64,000 nucleotides of DNA from Strigamia acuminata (taxonomy: Eukaryota; Arthropoda; Chilopoda; Geophilomorpha; Linotaeniidae), in contig OX442314.1 of assembly GCA_949358305.1 (NCBI GenBank), forward strand, positions 372,001 to 436,000, in the 5' to 3' direction. Position 1 is the first letter of the stretch. The number at the start of each line of letters is the position of its first letter. The notes below the pieces were generated by a model, which was not told the DNA's origin, did no database searches, and saw only the letters and a program-made list of their open reading frames with translations. Below, piece after piece: positions 46,101-57,059 of the stretch. Position numbers and translations under genes: made by a program.

Positions 46101-49100
46101 CTCAATCAGCTCAAAAGTTGTTCCGGCACCGATGCCGACGACGTCGTCCAAATCGTGCCTTTAAACATCCTCAAGGACGACGTTGAGTTTTACAATTACA
46201 TCGTCAGTTCGAACGAGACGTGAGCAACAACAAATAGAACTAAACAGAACAAATTAAACAAATTAAACAAATTGCATTTACAGGCTCGGTCACATTCAGT
46301 GCATCCACTTGGCCAAAATCCAAGCGTTCTGTCGGAACAGCGAGCTACAGGAGGAGCGGCAGGCCGACATCCGGAAGGAGTGTCTGCAGTTGTGGAATGT
46401 AAAATCTAGCGTCGCTTTTGCACCGATTGACGAAAATGATTCGATTCTTAGTGTCTGTTCCCGTTAGATCCCGGACAAAGTGAGGTCGGCGCCGACCAGG
46501 CCGGAACCGAGCGCAAAGTTTGCCGAGTTTTTTAATGTCGGTGCGTCAATTTTTGTCTTTGTAATATTTTTTTAATTTGTTTGCATTTTTCAGACGGAAG
46601 ATACGAATTATTTGACTTATTTGGCGGAGCCGCTCGACAGGAAGAAGCTGGACAGCATCAAGAGCATTTACGATTACCGCGCCGTCGTTTCCAGCGTGGA
46701 CAAGCTGAATCAAGCCGACCGTTGCTTTCTTTTGGGTTTAGGGGTAAAGAGAAAGAACAATTCAACGAATTGGGTGGAAATTATATCAATAGTTGTTGGT
46801 TTTGATATAATTCTGTCGAAATTTGACTTAATCAATAATTTCTCTACAAGAATTGAGTCGAAAATCGACTTTTGCGACACGTTTTCGCTAAATTTGCGTC
46901 GACATTTGACTTTTCAAATATATCTTCTACTAAATTCAGTCAAAATTCAATGTTTTCAACGCATTTCAGCAATAATTCAGTCAAAATTCAATGTTTTTGA
47001 CACATTTCAGCTATAATTCAGTCAAAATTCAATGTTTTTGACACATTTCAGTTATAATTCAGTCAAAATTCAATGTTTTTGACACATTTCAGTTATAATT
47101 CAGTCAAAATTCAATGTTTTTGACACATTTCAGCTATAATTCAGTCAAAATTCAATGTTTTTGACACATTTCAGTTATAATTCAGTCAAAATTCAATGTT
47201 TTTGACACATTTCAGCTATAATTTAGTCAAAATTCAATGTTTTTGACACATTTCAGCTATAATTCAGTCAAAATTCAATGTTTGCAACACATTTCAGCTA
47301 TAATTTAGTCAAAATTTTTACTTTTCCATCATGATTTCATCAAAATCTGAATTTTCCAATAATTTTTCGCCTTTATTTCCGCGAAATTTGAATTTATCAA
47401 CACTTTTCTCGCACAATTTTATCGAATTTTGACAATTTCTGAATATTTTGTACAAATCCACTTCGTTATAGGTCTTGTTTTTGGTTTGGACCAGTGGAAA
47501 TGCACTGGACAATGTCCATTCCCATTATTAAATTATTAAATTAAAATTACCGCAATCAATTAGTGAGATCACATTTTTAAATTTTAGCCTATTTATTTGA
47601 GTAAAATACAAATTTATTTACAAAAAGGAATAATTAGGTGAAAATATTTTATTTTCACTTCAAATTAAAATTGAAATTAAAATTATTTTTCACATTTTTC
47701 ACATTTTTCACATTTTTCACATTTTTCACATTTTTCAAACTTGTTGCAGAGGATGCACGTGTTTCGGTGGGACGGCACGGAGAAGAGCGTGTGGAAAAAA
47801 CTCGACTTGACGGTCGAGTTGCCGCGCGACACGCTGCTCTACGTCGAAATCGTTCACGAACTTAAAGGCGAAGTACGCGATTCATTCTAATTTTTTTAAA
47901 TAAAGTCCAAAAATATTTGAATAATCCAAAGGGAAAAGGACAACGAAAAGTCGCTTGCTTGCACATAGTGGACGCGCTGGTGCTGGGAGGACGAGACATC
48001 CGCCACGAACACTACATGGAGAGGTCAACAAAAACAAATTGAAAAAAATGAAAAACTGAAATGTTTTCGTTTTAGGATGAACAAAGCGCAGAAACTCGCC
48101 AAAGCCGTGAACAAGTCGAGTCGGTCCGACCTGACGGCGCTGCGAGTGAAACAAGTGTTCCGATTCGAGGGAATCGAAGAGATCTTCGACAAATTGGATT
48201 TCAGGATATTCAAAGGCAGCGCGGGTGGCAAACGACTTTGCTACTGCAACCAACAGGACGACAAATATTTCCTACCGCATGGCATTATCTTTTTCAAAAC
48301 AGTAAAAGGTAATCAAATTAAAAAAGAAAAACAAAATGAAGTTAAAACTTCTTGAAAATCGTAAATTCGTGAATTTCATCGTCGATGTGGTTCGACTAAA
48401 TTAAGGTTGCACCGAATACCAAAATATTCGCAACCAAATACCATGGCCGAATAATAATTTTAAAAACAATCCCCAAGTTAACATGTCATTTTAATGTAGA
48501 AAACCCAATTCCCACTGTTGAAAAAAGCAATTACCACCTCAGAAAACCAATTTTTACCACCAAAAAAAGCAATCGCCATGTTTCACGTCAAAAATGCAGT
48601 TTTCATACAAAAATTCTAAGTTTTTCAGTAGAGATGCAATTTTTACCTAAAGTATTTAATTTTCACCCAAAAATGTAAAGTTCTCTGGTAAAATACAATT
48701 TATAAGGTGAAAATTATTAGTATTCACTCTAAGAAGGCAAAAACTTGCATTGAACAATGCAAATTTGTCTAACTTTATCATTATTATGTATTCTTGATAT
48801 TCGGCCGAATATGGCCAAATATGCCAAATAACCGAATGTAAACCGAATATTCGATGCAACCGTAGACTGAATCTCGTGTGACATCTCGTTCAGATTCACT
48901 TTGGTGCCTAAAGAAGTTAAACTTGAAAAGCGAAATAAATAGAATATGAAATTAAAAATTGATTTTTTTGTCAGATCCGTGGACAATGAATCTTAGCCGG
49001 AGTACGCGGAACAAATACTTATTCAATACTCGAACGGGGGAGTCTCGATTCGACACTCCCAAAGACGCCATCGCAACATTCAAGTAATTATTTCTGTTTT

Positions 49101-49280
49101 TATTTGTAACTCGAGGTAATTATTGTTTATTATTTTAGGGATACTTTTTCGTCGCGTTTGCTGTGGACGTGGGAGCCGGGAGTGAAGATCCACGAAGCGC
49201 ACACCGAAGCATTGGAGGACAGAGTTCATCGCCACGTCATTTTAGATAAAATCAAATGTCATTTAGAACAGTTTAGATGA
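43169..49280 (+). CDS. CMTR1: cap-specific mRNA 2'-O-methyltransferase 1 (CMTR1)
   Basis: Methylates the ribose 2'-O of the first transcribed nucleotide (cap-1) in the nucleus using S-adenosylmethionine. Twenty exons: 43169-43199, 43258-43484, 43543-43698, 43759-43851, 43910-43981, 44565-44659, 44736-44808, 44864-45056, 45115-45233, 45301-45397, 45455-45587, 46019-46219, 46284-46398, 46468-46536, 46594-46743, 47750-47872, 47932-48023, 48076-48308, 48975-49083, 49139-49280. Product 840 aa, close to the usual 835. Order: NLS-like [11 protein letters not shown]-patch from residue 87 ([11 protein letters not shown]); RrmJ/FtsJ domain with SAM motif [13 protein letters not shown] and catalytic K229 (AAMKMAN), D352 (MADGG) and K392 (HFVCK); guanylyltransferase-like region; C-terminal WW-like segment (DPWTM). 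Four donors read GTC. WDR81 starts 105 bp downstream. Confidence 0.93.
43982..44564 (+). repeat. 11-bp minisatellite filling CMTR1 intron 5
   Basis: Almost the whole 583-bp intron is built of alternating ATGAAAATTCA and ATGAAAATTTT words, more than forty in all. Confidence 0.9.
46920..47320 (+). repeat. 41-bp minisatellite in CMTR1 intron 15 carrying decoy acceptor motifs
   Basis: About nine units of CAGTCAAAATTCAATGTT plus TTTGACACATTTCAGCTATAATT. Each unit contains ATTTCAG and AATTCAG, both matching the 3' splice-site consensus, yet the protein frame requires splicing at 47749. Confidence 0.85.
48405..48861. mobile_element. MITE in CMTR1 intron 18
   Basis: Terminal inverted repeats GGTTGCACCGAATA (48405) and its near reverse complement ending CGATGCAACC (48861), with further CGAATATTCG pairing just inside. 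About 457 bp, non-coding, degenerate internal words. The GGTTGCA.CGAAT end resembles hAT-type MITEs. Confidence 0.6.
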
Positions 49281-49385
49281 TTTTTGAAAGCTATGTCGAT
49301 CGTAATTTAATAAAAATTGAAAGAAAATAAACCTATTTTGTTCAATTAATTCACCAAGTTGCCACTAGATGGCATCCAAACAAAA

Positions 49386-52300
49386 ATGGTCGCAAAATCA
49401 AACATGGAGGCGGATGTTGATACGGTTTTCAAATACGTGCGAGAAGATTTAAGAATATGCGAGGGAAACTTAATGCCACATCGCACGGACCCCACGGTGG
49501 TCACGGCGATGGTATGCCGAATTTTTAAGCGAGTTTTCACGGTCGATTAAAACGTTTGAATTAATTTAGGTGCACGAAGATTGGCTGAACGAGTTGCTGA
49601 GGGAATCGAAAATTCCGGATACGTTTAAAAGCGAGAATTCGGAGTTGACACACGCGTTTAAAGCGGAGAAACCGTGGAAATGTATTTCGATCGAGGTGTT
49701 GACCAAAGAGAACGGCACCGTGAACATGTGAGGACTTTTGACGAGTGTGTCTAATAATGCGAGTAAATTTAAGTTTTGTTTTGGTTTTTTTAGGTTTAAG
49801 AAGTTTCATCGGGCTTTGACGGTGCAGCCGAGGGACGAGGATTTGGATTATTCCAACTTAATCCATTACGTTACGGAGACGAATTTTAAGAATTTGTGGA
49901 AGGATGTGTCGAAAAAGTACAACAGGGGCGCCCTACACGAGCGGAGAGATGACGTTGGTTTTGATTGGAATTGTTGTGCATTTTTTGATTGATTGGTTTT
50001 TGTTTTGTTTTTATTTTTATTCAGAAGCAAAGACTTAACGATGCAATTCGGGAGGGATTGTTGCGGATTTACGCGTGTCCGTTGATCAATGGCCAAAGAA
50101 ATACTCAATTTGATCAACGAGGTAATTTCAATTTTGATATTTTGAAATGTTTTGGATGAAAACGTGGAAATTTAGGTCAAATGTACAATTTTTAGTTGGA
50201 AAATAATGCGATTTTAGACCAAAGTGCATTTTCATTTCGAGAAATGAAATTTTCAGGCCGAAATATACGCTATTATTCGAAAAAATTTATTTTCAAGAAC
50301 GAAAAATACATTTTTAGGGCTGAAAAATACATTTCTAGGGCTGAAAAATATATTTCTAAGCTGAAAAATACATTTATAGGGCTGAAAAATACATTCATAG
50401 GGCTGAAAAATATATTCATAGGGCTGAAAAATACATCTATAAGCTGAAAAATACAATTATAGGCTGAAAAATACATTTCTAACGCTGAAAAATACATTCA
50501 TAGGGCTGATAAATACATTCATAGGGCTGATAAATACATTTATCGGCTGAAAAATACATTTCTAACGCTGAAAAATACATTCATAGGGCTGATAAATACA
50601 TTCATAGGGCTGATAAATACATTTATCGGCTGAAAAATACATTTATAGGCTGAAAAATACATTTATAGGCTGAAAAATACATTTTTATAGTAAAAAACAT
50701 GTCTAGGTCTGAAATATACATTTCCAAGTGCAAAAATGCAATACAAGACAAAATTAACGCCGTTTGACGCCTAAAAATGTCACCTTTTGTTGAGATTAAT
50801 TGTAAAAACTAAATTCTTTCAGGAACCAAACACGGCAACATCCTCAAAGCGCACTGCATCATCGAACTAGACCGCGCATTCTACATCCTCCACGAGCACG
50901 TCGCCCACACCCTCCACGACTGCATCACCTTCAGCCCCGCCGTCTTCTCCTCCTCCTTCTCCAAACCCCTCTTCGTCATCTACCAGCTCCTCCAAGCCAT
51001 GCGCGACCTCCACGACCGCGGAACCTTCCTCGGCGACCTCTCCCTAACCAACGTCTACCTCGACCAAAACCTCTGGGTGTTCGTGCGCCCGCGCATCAAA
51101 GACGCGCTCGTGCGCGAGACCAAAACCGACGCGAAACGATCCACGAGCAACCTAAGCACCAAGAACCCCCCCGCACCCCCCAACTGCGGCCGCCTGAGCG
51201 CTTTAGTGGACGACTGGGTGCAGTGCAAGACGAGCAACCTCGACTACCTGATGGAACTGAACCGGCTGGCCGGACGCCGGCTGGGCGACGCCGACCACCA
51301 CCCGGTGCTGCCGTGGGTGATGGACCTGTCGTGCGCGCACGGGGGTTGGCGGGACCTGACCAAGTCCAAGTACCGGCTCAACAAGGGCGACAAGCAGCTC
51401 GATTTGACCTACGAGACGCTGGCGGCCGACGAGGACGACTCGTCGCACGTGGCGCACCACGTGTCCGACGTGCTCACCGACATCACGTACTACGTGTACA
51501 TGGCGCGGCGGACCCCGCGCGCCATGCTGTGTCGCCACGTGCGTCCCAACTGGGTGCCGGCCGAGTATCCGTCGAGCATTCAGCGGATGCAGCAGTGGAC
51601 GCCCGACGAGTGCATTCCGCAGTTCTACACCGACCCAGAGGTGTTCGAGTCCATCCACGACGATTTGCCGGACTTGGAGGTGCCGGCGTGGGCGGAGAAC
51701 GCGCAGGATTTCGTGCAGAAGCATCGGGCGGCGCTCGAGAGTGATTACGTGTCCGAGAGACTCAACACGTGGATCGATTTAACTTTTGGATATCGGGTAA
51801 ATTGGAAATTGGAATATTGGAGATTGGAAATGATTGATTGAATTATTGCAGCTTACTGGAACCGCGGCCGTCAAGTCGAAGAACGTTTTCCTCAATTTGG
51901 TGGACCAACACACGCATCTGTCCAACTGCGGCGTCAATCAGATATTCACGCAACCGCATCCGCAGCGGTTGAATCTCGGGCTTTTCAAGAGCCCGCCAAA
52001 GCTCAAACACTTTTACAAGGTGCGATAACTCGCGCGTATCCATTTCTTATAATAATTATTTGCTCTGTCCCAAATTATGGCTTGAGTTTCTATCAAATCA
52101 AGTGTTCGTGCTGATCAATAGATGGCACAAGTTTTGTTTGGAAAATCTGGATTTGTAACGACACTACATAACTAAATTAGCTTATATGTAATTTTGGGTC
52201 ATTTTAAATACAAAATAATTGTTTTATTCAAATCTGATGGTATAAATTTGTTTTGCTTAACTTTTAAGTCAATTATTTGGTGTTACTCACTAAGTGAGTG

Positions 52301-55300
52301 AATTTTTCACTCACTTTCTAAACTTTTGAAATGTTTTTGTATGATCCCAAAAGGTGGAAATAATTACAATATTTCAACGTATGAATAAGGAACAACTCCA
52401 TCGTAAGAGTCATTTGCTGATTTTTATTGAATGTAGTCGAAACCCGACAAAAAAATACAAATTTTGATTATGTTAATTTTGTATTTTAATTAAGAAAAAA
52501 TTAATACGTAAACGATAGTTTGGTTAGGCGTAACAACATTTTTATTTTTATTGTCATTGCCAGGACTCGAGAAGGAAGGAAAAACTGTCGGACGAAGGGA
52601 GTAACGTAGGGAATATAAGAAAACGTGCATTTGACGAGTTGGAATGAACGAAATTGTTTATTAGAAGGAAAACGAGACGAGCGACGAGTCCAAGCGGCAC
52701 AAATCAATGAGTCACAGATCACGGAGCCAGCTCTCGTCGAGCGAACAAACCATTTATCTCCCCAAAGATTACAACCCTTTAGCAGCGCTCAATCAGCTCG
52801 AAGCCACCTACAACGTGACCGCCAAGTGCACTTTCCAAGTCCCTACGGTTCGCGACACCGAGCACGTGAGCCAAAACGAATTTACAATTTACAATTTACA
52901 ATTTACAATTTAACTCGTTCCTAGAATGCGACTTGCAACAGCCTGCACCAACGCAAAATCCGCGACCTCGTGAGCCTGGGCTGTTTGATCGTCGAGCTGT
53001 TCCTGCCGGCGCGTTTCCGCCTCGTCGGCGCGCAGACCGAGCTCGAAGAACGCTACGAGCTGCTGCGCCGCATCCTCAAGATGGATTCGTTCGAATTGCC
53101 GCGATGCGTCAAGTCGGTGGTGCGACTCATCCTCCAGCTGTGTCCCGACGACACGTCCGATCCGTCGTCGTCCCTCCCGCTGCGCCACTCGACCGTCACC
53201 GACTTGGGACTGCCGCCGCCGTCGCCCCACCAACTCCTGCAGCCCCTAGTCAAACTATTCGCTTTCCCCGTCTACTTCAAGCGCGTCTACTCCTTCCTCA
53301 GCCAGATGTCGCTCAATTCCATAACGGACGACGACGAAACGGTGGCCACTGCGCGCCGCCTCGTGCAGATGATGCCGCAACTGAGCAGCGAAGGCGTCGA
53401 CATCGTCATTCCCTACTTGCAGGTGAGGGATTCGATTTTTAAAAAATCCGATTCAAACCGATTCAAACGCACTTGCAGGACATGTTCGCCGACGAGCGCA
53501 CCGACGTGCTGGCCGCCTGGTGCCTGTTCGAGCCGCTCGCGGCGGCGCTGGGGCCCGCGAGGACCAAGAAACAGCTGCTCACCTACCTCGTGCCCATCTA
53601 CGACCGCGACACCTTCACTCCCAAGTGTCTGAAGCTGTTCCAGCGCAGTTTCCTGCTCCAGTTGATGGTGCGGCTCGGCGTGCGCACGTTTCTCTCGCAT
53701 TTCGTCACGCGGCTCATCGAAGCGGTCGGCGGCTTCAAGGACTACGACCAGGACAGCACCAACTTGCGGCGGAAGACGTCGCACTTGCACTCGCCCGAAC
53801 TCGAAGCGATGCACGAAGAGGCGGCGACCGTGCTGTCGCCGTTTGACGAGGCCAAGAATAAGGATCCGGCCGAGGAGAAGGAGAAAGCGGAGCCCGTCGA
53901 CGCCGAGTACGACCCGGAGCCCGAGATGTTTCTGTTCGACCCGGTGCCCGAGGACGTGAACGCGGACCAGTCGTCGGAAAGCGAGAACACGTCGCTCGAG
54001 GACGAAGCGGCGAACGACGAAGCGCTGCCGCCGCTGCCGCCACCGTCGCTCGATTGTTTTATTGAAACGTGTTCTTCGCCTTCTGACGAGGCCAACGTGT
54101 CGGATTTGGCTACGGAGAACGTAGATTGGTTGAGCCACCGACTCGGGCCCGTTCTGACGGCCAAGTACTTGTCGCGCAATCTGCTGCGCATGCTGAGTTT
54201 GTGCTACCACGGGGGAGAACAGCTTGCGTTTGTGGAGTGCGATAAAGACGGCGAGGGGGACGGGATCTGCAACAAGAGGGTGGCCGGTGATGACAACGTG
54301 GCCAACGTGCTGCTCTGTCTTTCCAATATCGCAGTTTTGTACGGGGAGCAGTTCATTCTCGTCCAATACTTCTCGCATATCGTAGATTTGGTGAGTTTTC
54401 TTTAGTTTTATTGACTTGTGTTTAGTTTTATTGAATATTCTCTAGTTTTATTGACTTTTATTCAACTTTAATTGTATTATTATCTGAAGGTTTCGTGCTG
54501 CGCGAAGCGGTTGACGGTGAACCTGGAAGCGGGCGTGGTTGGCTCGATGATGCTCCTCAAGCACATCGTGCCGTTCGTGTCGGACGCCGCCCTCATGGAC
54601 AACCTGCAGGACGTGCTGATCCGCGACATCCTGTACCCGACGGTGCAACTCATTTCGTCGTGGCGCGTGTCCTTCCCGAACGGCGCTCGGGCGCGGCGCG
54701 TCATCGCCTTCAAACTCCTCGACGTCTTGTACCTAATCGGTCTTCGCTTAGGTTTCGAGATGACCAGGAAACATCTCACGTCCATCCTGAGACGCTTCTT
54801 CAAGTCTTTCGACCGCATTTCCGACGAGGCCAATTTGCTCGCGCTCCGAGAGCGCAACGACACGTTCGACTCCGAGATGGCGTACATGGCGTACATTCCG
54901 TTCTGTAAATTAGCCGGAGAGTAAGCCTGAATTAATCTGATTTTGATTTTGATTTGATTTGATTTGATTTGATTTCTTTGTCAGCATTCACATGGAGAAA
55001 TGTTTGGAGAACGACGCGCTCATCCGTCGCTTGTGCACGCGCCACGACAAGGAGTTGCTGCAGATCGAAACGAGCAACGACGATGACAACGCGAATGCCA
55101 ACGCGAACGTTTTCCCGTCGTCGAAATATCCGAATTACTCGGAAGAGGAGCACATAGTGAGCGGAACTTTTGGCAAAAACGTGGCCATGGTCGGGAACCG
55201 CATCGACATTCGCGTGCACGAAGAAAAGCCGCAGCAGCAGCAGAACAAAAGTGGGAAGAAAGCGGGGAAAAATAGCAACTACAAAATGCACAACGGCGCG

Positions 55301-56599
55301 CGCCATTTGCGAGGCAGTTGGTTGGCATACTGGGAACATGAAATCGGTAAAATACATCCTATGTAGGGTTGCGTTCAAATCTCATAAAATCATTCACACA
55401 CACAAATTCCTTTTTGAATATGTAGTAATTTTGTTAATTTTCTTAACTTTGGCCAGGGCAACACGAGAAAGACGTGGAGTTCAACTTCAAGCAGATCAAA
55501 CTGCAGACGTTCGCGGGCCACACGGCCAACGTGCGCTCCATCTGCTGCCTGGACAACGAGATTTCCTTCATGACGGGCAGCAAGGACAAAAGCGTCAAGC
55601 TGTGGTCGCTGCGCAGCCACGGCGACGGCTCGGGCCGCTCGAGCTGCCAGTGGACGTACCCGCACCACAAGAAGAGCGTGTTCGCCGTCACGTTCCTCGA
55701 CTCGCTGCGCAGGGTGGTGTCGTGCGACGGCACGGTCCACCTGTGGGACCCGTTCGTGGGCTCGTCGCTGCGCCAAATGGAGCCGGTGCGCAACAGCTGC
55801 GTGTCGGTGCTCGCGTGTCTGCCGTCGCCCAGCTCGGTGCTCGTCACGGCTGCCAGCGACTCCAACCTGCGCTTTTTCGACGTGCGTTCCATGAAATACA
55901 TTCACGAGTACAAAGTGAGCGTCGCTCCCGCAGGTGAGTGATTGATGAAATATATTTTTTCCAGTTCTAAGCATTTAATTTTAATTTTAAATTTTTCTAG
56001 GGTTGATTCGGTGCGTGTCGGTCAGTCCCGATGGCCACTGGCTGTGCGTGGGCCACTCGTCCGGCGTGATCTCCATCTTGGACGTGCGCACGGGCCTCAT
56101 TTCGGCCATCTGGAAGGGCCACGAGGGCGAGATATTGAAAGTATTTATTTTCTATTTAATTTTTGATTGAATTTAATTTAATTTTTAATTTGTGCAGATC
56201 AGGGCATACAATAAAAATACGTTCGTCACGTCGTCGCTCGACCAGCACGTGTCGGTCTGGAATGCGGACGACGGCAAGTTGCAGCACAATCTGAGGGGCC
56301 CGACGGAACCCGTGCACTGCTTCGACTTCTACAGGAACGAGATGGTGTCGGCGTCGACGGCTAATCGAATCGGCGTGCACACGGCCATCGACAACCAAGT
56401 ATGGGAAATTAATAAAGTGATTTTGTCATTTTGTCATTTTGATTTATTTTTTACATTTGATTGAATTCAGGCGTCGTTTTCGAGCACTCGACTCAGGTCG
56501 GACACTTTCCGCGGGATGATTTCCGCACTCTCGATTCTTCCTCTCAACCGCCTTTTGCTATTGGGTGCTGATAATGGCAACGTTTCTCTCTTGTGTTAA
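49386..56599 (+). CDS. WDR81: WD repeat-containing protein 81 (BEACH-WD40)
   Basis: Endosomal and autophagy regulator that in animals limits endosomal PI3P and helps maturation of early endosomes. Fifteen exons: 49386-49511, 49570-49727, 49794-49953, 50025-50121, 50823-51796, 51852-52019, 52665-52865, 52925-53422, 53479-54390, 54490-54920, 54985-55346, 55457-55933, 56001-56140, 56198-56398, 56471-56599. Product 1677 aa (human about 1940). A kinase-like N-terminal region ([21 protein letters not shown], about residue 240) precedes the BEACH domain, about residues 300-560, with [28 protein letters not shown] and [23 protein letters not shown] long helical middle with an acidic stretch (about residues 830-910) follows. 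The C-terminal WD40 repeats start near residue 1365 ([39 protein letters not shown]). AATAAA follows at 56605. The start codon choice is uncertain by a few residues. Confidence 0.92.
50122..50822 (+). repeat. 21-bp minisatellite in WDR81 intron 4
   Basis: From about 50290 to 50690 the unit GGGCTGAAAAATACATTCATA repeats about twenty times with variants. The intron is 701 bp, against 57-75 bp for its neighbours. Confidence 0.88.
52020..52664 (+). other. long intron 6 of WDR81, no feature seen
   Basis: A 645-bp intron without obvious tandem repeats or coding sequence. A short inverted word (CACTCACTAAGTGAGTG) occurs near 52285. Confidence 0.5.
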
Positions 56600-56604
56600 A
56601 AGTA

Positions 56605-56610
56605 CAATAA
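56605..56610 (+). terminator. poly(A) signal of WDR81
   Basis: AATAAA (agtacaataaata) just after the TAA at 56597-56599. Confidence 0.6.
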
Positions 56611-57012
56611 ATATCATCTTCATTTCTTTTCTTGTTGCATTGACTATCTATCCTGTGATGCAGTTGCCAAGATATTCCTATTCCTACACATTAAAAGCAA
56701 AACACATTAAACCAAATTATGACTATTTTGTATTTCATTCTACAACTCACATTAGGTGCGTTCAATCTTAAATGGATTTCTTTGTTTCGCCAATTTTCTT
56801 AATTTCGGGAGATAGGAAGTGACGATTTTTATGTCATGAAAACGAAATTGAATTTCAGAAAATCGGATTTTGGGAAAGCAACGTGTAGGGTTACTTTCTT
56901 TGATCTCAAGTTGATTTCAGCCATCTCGAATCGCACGTTATTTTTGTTTGCATACAAAGATGAAATTATTTAAAGACAAGAAAGATGATCAATTGTTATG
57001 CTTCTATAAACT
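56611..57012. other. convergent intergenic region between WDR81 and giant gene C
   Basis: About 400 bp without a gene. From about 56958 it matches the 3' flank of copies A and B in reverse orientation (CAAAGATGAAATTATTTAAAGAC). Confidence 0.6.
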
Positions 57013-57059
57013 ATTTTATTTCAGTCTGAGGGATGTACAGATTCTTTAAAACATTGCGA

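Noticed and set aside
46537-46540. Donor gtgcgt at 46541 for CMTR1 exon 14
   Set aside because: It has a better consensus, but using it shifts exon 15 out of the frame that matches the family ([10 protein letters not shown]). The gtcggt donor at 46537 keeps it.
51203-51744. Long antisense and alternative frames inside WDR81 exon 5 and inside 53413-54378
   Set aside because: GC-rich exons leave other frames open by chance. The sense frame matches the BEACH and middle regions and joins neighbouring exons in phase.
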